Assembly: GCA_022824265.1 (NCBI GenBank)
Contig: JAJEAG010000080.1
Coordinates: 1-52,440, forward strand
DNA from: Candidatus Poribacteria bacterium
GTDB taxonomy: Bacteria > Poribacteria > WGA-4E > WGA-3G
Length of the DNA: 52,440 bases
Reading direction: 5' to 3'
Below are positions 38,741 to 46,035 of the stretch, one piece after another. Within the stretch, counting starts at the first letter, position 1, and every line of letters starts with the position of its first letter. The notes under the pieces are model-generated. The model did not search any database, was not told where the DNA came from, and saw only the letters and a program-made list of their open reading frames with translations. Made by a program: the position numbers and the translations under genes.

Positions 38741-38746
38741 TATAAT
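38741..38746 (+). promoter_or_regulatory. -10 element for the small protein gene at 38815
   Basis: A perfect TATAAT, preceded by a T-rich stretch without a clear -35 box (TTTTCA at about 38719, spacer 16). The 267-base region 38548-38814 is a divergent promoter region with no other feature seen. Confidence 0.4.
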
Positions 38747-38814
38747 ACCCTAAATTGCAAGAAGTACTTGCAAATAATAACTTTTACTCATCCATAATAG
38801 CAAGGAGGCTTGTT

Positions 38815-39270
38815 ATGTTTGGAAGGAAAAAGAAGACAGCAATGATCCCAACAATTAGTTCTGGGGTTTCAGGTCCTCTCGGTGTATTGCATCTACCACG
38901 TTTTTGGTCTAAGGTATTGATGGATGCCAAGGGTGTCCTTCACGCAGACTACCCCGCATGTGGAGCCGGGTATGATCAGATGGTGTTAGATGGTCTTGGA
39001 CTTGATAAGGATACAACACTTGCATATATCCGAGATAACTCACCTACCTATCCGCAGTTTGAGGCATGGGTTTTAGAGCAGAAAGGCGGTAGTCTTGATG
39101 CTGATGCTGTCGCTGAATTGAATGCCGCTATTGAAGGTTATCATCACGATGATGATACACGCACAGGTATTCTTGGTGCAAGTGGCATTGAAGACGATGG
39201 CTCGATATTAGATGCTGTCAACCTTAACAACCTTGATGATTGGTATGAATTTCATGCAAGTTTAGATTAA
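38815..39270 (+). CDS. DUF5069-like protein
   Basis: ATG at 38815 with AAGGAGG just upstream (about 38802-38808) gives 151 residues. The longer TTG frame from 38755 would start in the promoter region. LGVLHLPRFWSKVLMDAKG, a middle DYPACGAGYDQMVLDGLGLD and EFEAWVLEQ-type segments resemble DUF5069 proteins, which have a similar size. The N-terminus is basic and the C-terminus acidic with HHDDD. The function is not known. It is a single-gene unit with its own promoter and terminator. Confidence 0.68.
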   Translation: MFGRKKKTAMIPTISSGVSGPLGVLHLPRFWSKVLMDAKGVLHADYPACGAGYDQMVLDGLGLDKDTTLAYIRDNSPTYPQFEAWVLEQKGGSLDADAVAELNAAIEGYHHDDDTRTGILGASGIEDDGSILDAVNLNNLDDWYEFHASLD

Positions 39271-39285
39271 TATTATAGTTGTAAT

Positions 39286-39336
39286 GGCATTTTCATGTAG
39301 GTACGGAATAGCGTATACATGAAAATGCCTTTTTTG
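39286..39336 (+). terminator. Rho-independent terminator
   Basis: A perfect 14-bp stem (GGCATTTTCATGTA at 39286-39299 with its inverse at 39316-39329) and a 16-base loop are followed by a run of six T. It ends the transcript of the DUF5069-like gene. Confidence 0.9.
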
Positions 39337-39371
39337 TTTTATAGTAAAATTCGTAATTACTTGGACACTTT

Positions 39372-39470
39372 GGTAAGTTCGGTTTCCTAACCGAACCTGT
39401 GTAAATAGTGCGGTTAGAAACCGCACCTACCAAAGAGTGTGAACATATTTTTGGATTTCACTATAATTTA
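39372..39470. repeat. BIME-like double REP repeat, uninterrupted
   Basis: Two hairpins face each other: TTCGGTT/AACCGAA arms led by GTAA (a worn GTAG), then GTGCGGTT/AACCGCAC with the 3-base loop AGA, followed by CTAC. A tail ending TTTCACTATAAT follows. It is the empty-site counterpart of 28378-28577. It ends 9 bases from the stop codon of the WD40 gene. Confidence 0.85.
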
Positions 39471-39478
39471 TATTTCTC

Positions 39479-41356
39479 CTAAGAACCGATAAATGGTTTC
39501 ATATCCCATAAGTAGATGACTCCATCAAAGCCTCCGCTTGCTAATAGCGTGCTATCGGGTGAAAAGGCAACACATTCCACATCGCTTTTATGTCCAGAGA
39601 ATTCTACGACAAGAGTTTGAGTGATTACATTCCAGATTTGAATACGCTGTTCGGGCCAAGTCCCGCCAATAGCGAGAAGGGTTCCATCTGTCGAAAACGC
39701 TAAGGATTCAATCTTTACTGTGTCAAATGTCGCGAGTTTTTCCCATGTCTTCGTGCCCCACAGGTTTATGTAATTCGCCGACGAGGTCACAAGAAGTTCT
39801 CCGTCACCAGAAAACGCAATTCGGTTCATCCATCCTTGGTTCTCAAGTGTCGTTATACATTTCCCTGTAGCGACTTCCCAGATTTTGGCAGTCGTATCCA
39901 TGTGTCCATCTTTACCGAAGTAAAAATAATAACTCTTACCATCTTTTATCATGAACATATATGCCGCATCAGGATCGACTGTGCTTCCATCTTCGTCTTC
40001 ATGATACTCCCATGCGCGACACCCCCCGCTTACCAGATGCTTTCCATCAGGAGAAAACGCGAGATCATTGACTTCCCCCGTGTGTCCTGTCATAACCCGA
40101 ATTGGCTTCCCTGTTTCTACATTCCAGAGAGTTATGGCTTTGTCCAAAACTCCTCCTGTTGCTAATAACGTGAGATCAGGTGACACAGCGGCTGAATTTA
40201 CAGGTAGTACTGTAGTGGTGATTTCTGGGGTGAAAGCCACGTTGACTTCCTCATTGTGCATTACGACCCCTATGCCACTGCTTGCTAAAACAGTCGTTAC
40301 AAGGGGACGTTCATCGGAAGAACAAGTGAGCGTATGCCCTCGAAACATAACATCAGCTGTTCCATCTCTTGTATCCTTTCCAAGCAACCGAACCCTTCGA
40401 TCGCTTCCAATATCCCAACGTCTCAGGGTGCCGCTTCTGTCTAAACTTACAAGGTGTTTTGTCTCGGGGATAAAAGTAACAAGCCATCCCTCTCCGCTGT
40501 TTGGTTGATTTAGAAGTAAATCCTTTCGTTCGGTATCACTCCAAATCGTGAAGATATCACCACTTAGCAAAAGGAGCCGATTGTTAACTGAATATCCAAT
40601 CAAATGGACATATTCCGGAAGTGAGAAACTTGTTACTTCTTTGCCAGTATCAAGTTGCCAGATACTGACTTTTTTACTCCGACTGTCTGCGCCCAAAAGT
40701 TGCCCGTTTGGTGTAGAGGTAATGAAACTGACTTGTTTTGATGGAAAACTCCGGCAAAGGTCTCCGGTGGCAACGTCCCATAGTATGACTGTCGCTTCGT
40801 CCTGCTGTATCCTATCCCTATCAAATAAAGTAGGAATTTCACGACTTACAGTTGTGAGAATCTGGCTATCTGCGGAGAATGTTACTGCACTCACAGTCAT
40901 ACCAGCAAACAAAGTTAAGTGGCTTTTCCCTGTGGTAAGGTCCCACAGTATCACGCCTCCACGTTGAAAACTTGCTGCCATATATTTACTATCTGAAGAG
41001 AATACAATCGACTCCACAAAACCTTTAGCATTGAAAGTCGCAAATATCTCTTGAGTATTAATATCCCACAGCATTATTTTTCCATCCCAATCACCTACAG
41101 CAAGTTGGGTATTCTCGGCAGAAAAGGCAACTGCCGAGACGATGCCTGTGTCTGCTACAGCAATCAATGAAGAAAAGTTGCCAGTATGTGTGTCGTACAA
41201 CCATATACCGATACGAGATGCCACGGCAATCAGACTTTCGTCGGGAGAGAGTGCCGCATCGGTGATACCACCTTTTCCTATCCGGGCAAACGCGCCATCA
41301 GGTAAAGAGATTAGGTTTTCTTCAGGATAGTCCTGTAAAGAGATTTTTGTATGCAT
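39479..41356 (-). CDS. WD40-repeat protein
   Basis: The 625 residues have no signal peptide. A conserved N-terminus (LPDGAFARIGKGGITDAALS then ASRIGIWLYD) is followed by about twelve to fourteen WD40 blades, such as AVAFSAENTQLAVGDWDGKI and DLAFSPDGKHLVSGG, ending FSPDSTLLASGG and YLWDMKPFIGS. This suggests two stacked seven-blade propellers acting as a protein-binding scaffold. GAGG lies before the ATG. The protein is a paralogue of the split gene at 42742-44918 and is transcribed in the same direction as the sigma-like gene between them. An acidic insert sits around residue 430. Confidence 0.88.
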   Translation of the reverse strand: MHTKISLQDYPEENLISLPDGAFARIGKGGITDAALSPDESLIAVASRIGIWLYDTHTGNFSSLIAVADTGIVSAVAFSAENTQLAVGDWDGKIMLWDINTQEIFATFNAKGFVESIVFSSDSKYMAASFQRGGVILWDLTTGKSHLTLFAGMTVSAVTFSADSQILTTVSREIPTLFDRDRIQQDEATVILWDVATGDLCRSFPSKQVSFITSTPNGQLLGADSRSKKVSIWQLDTGKEVTSFSLPEYVHLIGYSVNNRLLLLSGDIFTIWSDTERKDLLLNQPNSGEGWLVTFIPETKHLVSLDRSGTLRRWDIGSDRRVRLLGKDTRDGTADVMFRGHTLTCSSDERPLVTTVLASSGIGVVMHNEEVNVAFTPEITTTVLPVNSAAVSPDLTLLATGGVLDKAITLWNVETGKPIRVMTGHTGEVNDLAFSPDGKHLVSGGCRAWEYHEDEDGSTVDPDAAYMFMIKDGKSYYFYFGKDGHMDTTAKIWEVATGKCITTLENQGWMNRIAFSGDGELLVTSSANYINLWGTKTWEKLATFDTVKIESLAFSTDGTLLAIGGTWPEQRIQIWNVITQTLVVEFSGHKSDVECVAFSPDSTLLASGGFDGVIYLWDMKPFIGS

Positions 41357-41419
41357 ATCAATCCTCGGTTCTAAGTTAGAAAGGGATAAAGTTTTATCCT
41401 AATCCGCTTAATAGTTTGT

Positions 41420-42697
41420 TCAGGCAGTGTTAACTCCTTCATGCTCAAGTTGCTCTGCTACTGTGTTCTCAAGTAGTTTCCAAATCTTCAGATGGTCTTC
41501 ACGCGTGCGTGGTTCCCATTGTGGTGTTAACAGGTGTGGTAAGGGTATCAATTCTTGGTTTAGAAATGGTTGAAAGTGGAAAGTCCACTTCATAGTAAGC
41601 GGACTCTTACCTTTTGGGTCAATCTGGAATTCGTTTGTTTTCTCAAGGTGTTTATGCATATAATTAGCTAACGATGAAAATCGTTTCAACAAGTCAAGAT
41701 CTGCCTTAGTACGCAAAAGAATACCCGGATATCCTGTGCTGTCTGTATCGAATTTTGCACTAAAGATGAAAGGTAATTGATGCAAAACTTGTTGTAAACA
41801 CTTTGCTGCTGCTTCAGGTGTGTTAATATTGGAATCGTTAAGGTTACAGATCTTTCCTTTCGTAGTGAATTCCTTGTCATTCAACAAAGCCTCATTCATG
41901 GCAGTAATGAAATATTTCCATATTTCCAAACAATCTTTCCCTTTCGGAACACAGACAAAAAAACGAAGATAGACTTCTACAATAACAATTGGGATACCGG
42001 AGTAGAACAAAGCATCTGCCATAACTTGCTGATATCGTTGATAAATTGCGTTGTTTGAAGATATATCGACTTTTTGTGATTCTCGATTAGTATTATCTAA
42101 TCTTGTGAGGATGCCAATAATGAAGTCTAAAGCACAACGCGGGTCTCCAGTGGGAACGAAACTAATCCACCCTCCTAGTGGATTCCATGCATGTCTTTTT
42201 CGTATATTTTGTGATTTCCACGCTTTTTGATCTGGATGTCCGCTACAAGAGTTGGTTGTGCGAATATCAAGAGATCGGTTCAGTAAACTTATAAGCGAAC
42301 GAATCTCAAGATCAATTCTCTCCAATGGCAGATGTATTTCTGACCTCGAACTCCTGCTTAATTCTCGTTCTGTTTTAGATGGAGATTTCCTACTTAGACG
42401 TTTATTATCTGTGGCTATAGGATTAGCATGTTGACGCATATAATCAATAACCGTGTTAATACTTCGAATCCGTAACCAGAGATGAAAAGGAGTTCTAAAT
42501 CGGTAAGTATCTAACGAATTGATAACCGTTTCCAGCGTATGATCTACAAGTACCTCCATATCTCCCTTATATGAACGCGCGCCTTTTTTGATAATATCAC
42601 ATATCCTTGGTTTTATACGCACTTTTAGTTCTTCTACTGCCTCACAATCACTTTTTACCGCAGCGACTATCAGTCTTTCATCTGAAATGTTTAACAC
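41420..42697 (-). CDS. Protein with sigma-70 region 2-like N-terminus and SCSGH motif
   Basis: GTG at 42697-42695 (425 residues) follows a GGGGG site by 6 bases; a TTG two codons earlier has none. The first about 95 residues (ISDERLIVAAVKSDCEAVEE ... DTYRFRTPFHLWLRIRSINT, then VIDYMRQ) resemble region 2 of ECF sigma factors, which binds core polymerase and the -10 element. Region 4, which binds -35, is not seen. A later segment, IRTTNSCSGHPD ... GGWISFVPTGD, resembles the SSCSGR loop of TYW3-like domains. The remaining C-terminus is unassigned. It lies between two WD40 genes, 63 bases before one and 44 after the other. The sigma call is by pattern only. Confidence 0.55.
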   Translation of the reverse strand: MLNISDERLIVAAVKSDCEAVEELKVRIKPRICDIIKKGARSYKGDMEVLVDHTLETVINSLDTYRFRTPFHLWLRIRSINTVIDYMRQHANPIATDNKRLSRKSPSKTERELSRSSRSEIHLPLERIDLEIRSLISLLNRSLDIRTTNSCSGHPDQKAWKSQNIRKRHAWNPLGGWISFVPTGDPRCALDFIIGILTRLDNTNRESQKVDISSNNAIYQRYQQVMADALFYSGIPIVIVEVYLRFFVCVPKGKDCLEIWKYFITAMNEALLNDKEFTTKGKICNLNDSNINTPEAAAKCLQQVLHQLPFIFSAKFDTDSTGYPGILLRTKADLDLLKRFSSLANYMHKHLEKTNEFQIDPKGKSPLTMKWTFHFQPFLNQELIPLPHLLTPQWEPRTREDHLKIWKLLENTVAEQLEHEGVNTA

Positions 42698-42741
42698 TAC
42701 CAACCCCCTTATCCTTGAACTGAATTAAGTCAATAAATACA

Positions 42742-44472
42742 TTAAGAATTGATAAATGGTTTCATATCCCAAAGGAGGATACTGCCATCATAACTTCCAC
42801 TTGCTAAGAGATTTCCATCGGGTGAAAAATTGATTGACATGACATCGGAAGCGTGTGCCCAAAATGTGTGGAAGTTTTCTCCAGTGGTAATATCCCATAA
42901 GCGAATGGATGTCTTTTTCTGTTCCTTTTCCCAGCGAGGATTCTCTTGCCATCGGGAGCCAGTGGCAATGAAGTTTCCGGTTGGTGAAAATGCAAGCGCA
43001 TAGGGCAACTGACATCCTTTGGGTGGGATAAGTGACATACGTTCATCTAAGGTGGTTGCGTCCCATAGTCTAATTTCTCCCCACATTCCACCCACAATAA
43101 TGTTATGGCGTGAAGATGTTATGAGTGCCCTAATGCGACGGTACCCTCTATCTTGTATTTCTTTTACACGTTGAAGGTCCTGTGGTATCCCTTTATATAA
43201 GGCAGGATCTAAACAAACTGCAGTATCAAGTGCTCCGATTTGATCCCCGCTTTTTAGATCCCAGACAACAGTGGCATCCTTTGATGGAATAGTGAAAAAG
43301 TGTTTACCATTTGAGTGAAAATCCAATTTCAATAGACGACTATTCTGCTGTCTAAATGGGACTTGATAGCACTTATGCCATTGATGTGCATTCCACACAG
43401 CAATACTATCTCCATAGATGATGACGAAGTATTCTCCTGTTGGTGAGAACGCTATCTTAGACACATGTGAGGATGGATTTCTGGGAAGTTCTATGATTTG
43501 TTCACCGGATGCAACATTCCAAATTTGAATAGGAGTTCGGATATTTGCACTTGCAAAATATTCTCCATTCAGTGAGAATGCCATCTTTCTGACTCTCAAT
43601 TTCTTTTTGGTGAATTCTGCGACTTGTTTGTCAGATGGTAGATGCCAAATTTGAATAGTATTGTCTTTTTCTTCGTTGGTAGCTAATAGTTCCGTACCCC
43701 GTGCTGTGACTATTGCAGCAGATATATTTGGGTTACTGACACGGTAGTGGAATGTACGTTTAACTTGACGACTCTCAATATCCCATACACAGGCAGCAGA
43801 ACGGGTTTGATGTGAACTCACAAGCATGCTTTTATCTTTAGAAAAACTTACTGAACTGACATATTGATGATGTACAGGGAGAGATTTAACTGTTGACGGT
43901 GTCCCTTCTGTCCACAGGTGTAGTTCACCACGTGCATTGGCTACGGCGAACCGTGTACCATCTGCAGAGAAACAGGCACTTCTATGAGACGGAACCCAAG
44001 ATGAAATGGTGTCCAGTGTCTTTTGCTTTACTGCATCCCATAACACTATTTCAACACCACCGATACCTGCAACCTGTAAGTTCCCATCCGTTGTGTAAAA
44101 AGGTATACCAAATATTATGTAACTATCACCACCATAATGTGTCGGTTTCATTTCCAAAGCACCGTTTTGTATATTCCACACATGCACCTTGTCCCCACTA
44201 TTGCATGCTGCAAGATATTTTCCACAAGGTGAAAAAACGAGTCTATGACAACCCTTTATAGATTCTTCTGTGTAGTCGTCGCGAAGTTCGGTAATCTGTT
44301 TCCCAGTTTCCATACAGATTACTGAAGTCAAGTTTTCATCAGAGGCGTATGCAAAAAGACTGCCATCAGGTGAAAATGCAGTAAGTCTAACGTTCCCTCT
44401 TTCATGTTCAGACTTAAGAGTATAGTTTATGATAGGGTATTGGTATCTTCCTGCCAAGAATATACAGCACAC
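42742..44472 (-). CDS. WD40-repeat protein, downstream part of a frameshifted gene
   Basis: A 576-residue frame beginning with GTG inside the upstream frame. It carries about ten WD40 blades, such as TAFSPDGSLFAYASDENLTS, KIAFSPTGEYFVIIYGDS and ALAFSPTGNFIATGS, and ends FSPDGNLLASGSYDGS and LLWDMKPFINS, like the paralogue at 39479-41356. It lacks the conserved N-terminus, which is encoded in the overlapping frame 44427-44918. In that frame the upstream stop lies just before 44472 and the upstream protein ends at 44427, so a single shift within about 50 bases would rejoin them. It has no binding site of its own. Confidence 0.8.
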   Translation of the reverse strand: MCCIFLAGRYQYPIINYTLKSEHERGNVRLTAFSPDGSLFAYASDENLTSVICMETGKQITELRDDYTEESIKGCHRLVFSPCGKYLAACNSGDKVHVWNIQNGALEMKPTHYGGDSYIIFGIPFYTTDGNLQVAGIGGVEIVLWDAVKQKTLDTISSWVPSHRSACFSADGTRFAVANARGELHLWTEGTPSTVKSLPVHHQYVSSVSFSKDKSMLVSSHQTRSAACVWDIESRQVKRTFHYRVSNPNISAAIVTARGTELLATNEEKDNTIQIWHLPSDKQVAEFTKKKLRVRKMAFSLNGEYFASANIRTPIQIWNVASGEQIIELPRNPSSHVSKIAFSPTGEYFVIIYGDSIAVWNAHQWHKCYQVPFRQQNSRLLKLDFHSNGKHFFTIPSKDATVVWDLKSGDQIGALDTAVCLDPALYKGIPQDLQRVKEIQDRGYRRIRALITSSRHNIIVGGMWGEIRLWDATTLDERMSLIPPKGCQLPYALAFSPTGNFIATGSRWQENPRWEKEQKKTSIRLWDITTGENFHTFWAHASDVMSINFSPDGNLLASGSYDGSILLWDMKPFINS

Positions 44473-44918
44473 TGTCTGTCATAGAATCTTGGAGTCCTAT
44501 TAAGATGTACATCAGTATAGTTCATAGCTAAATGCTGTCCATCCTGCAAAAAAGTGACATTATTAGCTGACACTCTCATCATTCTTGGATAATCGGATAC
44601 ATCTATTTCTGCGACCAGTTGTAGGTTTTCTGTGTTCCATATCTTTACAACACCATCCCAGTCACTGGTTGCAACCCATTGTGTATCATTAGAAAAGGAG
44701 ACAGCTGATAGCATTCCTCGTTCCGTTCCCCATAACGTCTTATGTGTCATCGTATCAAGGTCATAAAGCCAGCAACCGATACGTGTAGGGACAGCAAGGT
44801 GTGTGCCATCTGGTGTAAACGACATTTTACCGATCTGACCTCTACCTAAACGAGCAATCGCGCCTTCTGGGAGTGCTAAGGTTGTCACATCAGTGTCAAT
44901 AGTTTGCTGCGTGTTCAT
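44427..44918 (-). CDS. WD40-repeat protein, upstream part of a frameshifted gene
   Basis: ATG at 44918-44916 follows AGGAGGT (44931-44925) and gives 163 residues. It has the same N-terminus as the intact paralogue (LPEGAIARLGRGQIGKMSF, then TRIGCWLYD) and the first WD40 blades (AVSFSNDTQWVATSDWDGVV). The frame stops at 44427 while the reading continues in the -1 frame of the next gene. No slippery heptamer is visible, so a mutation or sequencing error is more likely than programmed frameshifting. Together the two parts would make about 730 residues. Confidence 0.75.
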   Translation of the reverse strand: MNTQQTIDTDVTTLALPEGAIARLGRGQIGKMSFTPDGTHLAVPTRIGCWLYDLDTMTHKTLWGTERGMLSAVSFSNDTQWVATSDWDGVVKIWNTENLQLVAEIDVSDYPRMMRVSANNVTFLQDGQHLAMNYTDVHLNRTPRFYDRQCAVYSWQEDTNTLS

Positions 44919-44941
44919 CAATCTACCTCCTATGCTTACCA

Positions 44942-44982
44942 ATGAAAATTGGAATTACCGATTAATTAACTTAATCTTCATT
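44942..44982. repeat. Shortened element E-like sequence
   Basis: ATGAAAATT at the left faces AATCTTCAT at the right (8 of 9 inverse matches), and the right 27 bases match the right end of E at about 22 positions. It would be an internally deleted or degenerate E copy. It lies directly upstream of the split WD40 gene. The stretch 44919-46032 (about 1.1 kb) contains no supported gene, only this and the repeats listed below. Confidence 0.5.
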
Positions 44983-45079
44983 TAGTTGTTTTTTAGTTGT
45001 TTTTTTTATATTTTTGGCTAAGTGTCCTCGATCCTGTAGTGGTATGGGCTTAAGTGGGATTTTTTTATTGAAGGAAATT

Positions 45080-45119
45080 AAAAAAAACAACTAAAAGCAT
45101 ACCGTTTAGTTGTTTTTTT
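45080..45119. terminator. A/T-rich terminator-like hairpin
   Basis: A stem of about 14-15 bp (AAAAACAACTAAA with its inverse TTTAGTTGTTTTT) around a 9-base loop, ending in T's on both strands. It can end transcripts in either direction. The TTTAGTTGTTTTT arm is also repeated twice at about 44982-45009. Confidence 0.55.
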
Positions 45120-45292
45120 CGGTCTTGTGTTTTGGTTGATTTGTCATTGTGCTCCTCCATTTTGTAGGTTGTGTGTTGGATGTTGGGTTATATTATACTT
45201 GGTGGTAGTGTGGTTTTGTAGCGTTATTGCGTTTGATAACAATATATATCCAATATGTTTGATATATGTTTCAGTTTTCAGTTGGCAGAACG

Positions 45293-45314
45293 GACAGGGA
45301 AACCCTGCTCCTAC
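45293..45314 (-). repeat. REP-type hairpin (CAGGG arms)
   Basis: GACAGGG/CCCTGCTC arms with an AAA loop and CTAC suffix. An apparent 72-codon frame across this region is spurious. Confidence 0.65.
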
Positions 45315-45440
45315 GAGGGGAAACCTTTACCCGACGCGATTCTAACAAAAGAACATTACTGCTAATAGGATAATAATAATTATTATAGGACTTACGCATT
45401 TTCCACGATTTATCCAATAATTATGAACAAAATGGTTCAA

Positions 45441-45625
45441 TTTTCAGCAGAATAGTGGGTATTTTGCGCGCTTACATGAAGATTAAGAAATAAATTCGGT
45501 AAGTTATTATTGAAGTCCAGCGCGCTTACACAGCGCGCCTACAGGTTTTGGGGACATTAATATTACCGAAAGAATAAATTAATCTTCATCAAAGCGCGCC
45601 TACCGTTTATGCGTAAGTTCTGTTA
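45441..45625. repeat. Family F-type element interrupted by element E
   Basis: Left end TTTTCAGCAG as at 24361. The REP hairpin core is split: arm GCGCGCTT at 45466-45473 and arm AAGCGCGC at 45592-45599, followed by CTAC. Element E lies between the arms. The right F end is degenerate. Confidence 0.75.
45476..45589. mobile_element. Element E (MITE-like), copy 2
   Basis: 114 bp with the same ends as copy 1 (ATGAAGATTA and TAATCTTCAT). Inside is an intact REP hairpin at 45520-45542 with arms GCGCGCT/AGCGCGC followed by CTAC. It is inserted after base 2 of a 3-base loop (A-C-A), flanked by AC and CA, as if the central C was duplicated. It encodes no protein. Confidence 0.75.
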
Positions 45626-45649
45626 TTATTAGAATTGGTATAAGTTACG

Positions 45650-45674
45650 GTAGGTGCGGTTTCCTAACCGTACC
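45650..45674 (+). repeat. REP-type hairpin (GTGCGGTT arms)
   Basis: GTAG is directly followed by GTGCGGTT/AACCGTAC arms with a TCCT loop, one mismatch; GTAG is on the plus strand here. Confidence 0.75.
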
Positions 45675-45710
45675 ATAAGCGTCAATTTAGCGAGGAACGT
45701 TAGTACTTAT

Positions 45711-45787
45711 GATACACCTTTCGCCCCTCTGGGGCTAAGATTAGAAATGTATCACGTGTTCTATACACCTGTCGTCCCGCTGGGACT
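45711..45787. repeat. Pair of family D hairpin repeats
   Basis: Copies at 45711-45736 and 45761-45787, 50 bp apart, same orientation. The sequence resembles the pairs at 10531 and 11769. Confidence 0.75.
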
Positions 45788-45847
45788 TAGTTTCGATGTC
45801 GGAGGTTACTTTGTTCAGACCGACATATAGAAATGTATGTAGGAATG

Positions 45848-45955
45848 CGGGCGGGGAGACCCCGCCCCTACGGTATGTCCGAGGCGACAAATGCCATACG
45901 CGCATTTGGCGTTGATTTGGCAATGAATTGCGCGACTACGAACGCGTTTTTTCCT
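45848..45955. repeat. Composite REP repeat (family A plus B modules)
   Basis: A near-copy of 902-996: family A hairpin with CTAC, the CAAATGC/GCATTTG-type hairpin, then the AATTGCGCGACTAC module and a T-run as in family B. This shows the modules are inherited or moved together. Confidence 0.8.
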
Positions 45956-45971
45956 TAAATTGATGCTAATG

Positions 45972-46035
45972 GTGCGGTTTCCTAACCGCACCTACCATGG
46001 AGTGTAAGCAGATTTTTGAATTTCACTATAATTTA
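45972..46035. repeat. REP-type hairpin with BIME tail, overlapping a stop codon
   Basis: GTGCGGTT/AACCGCAC arms followed by CTAC and a tail ending TTTCACTATAATTTA, as at 39372-39470. The last bases contain the stop codon (46033-46035) of the oxidoreductase gene, so the repeat lies at or in its 3' end. Confidence 0.75.

Noticed and set aside
44427-44472. Programmed -1 frameshift in the WD40 gene
   Set aside because: No slippery heptamer or following structure was found in the overlap.
45127-45345. 72-codon hydrophobic, Cys/Trp-rich open frame
   Set aside because: No binding site, composition like T/G-rich non-coding DNA, and it ends in repeat sequence.
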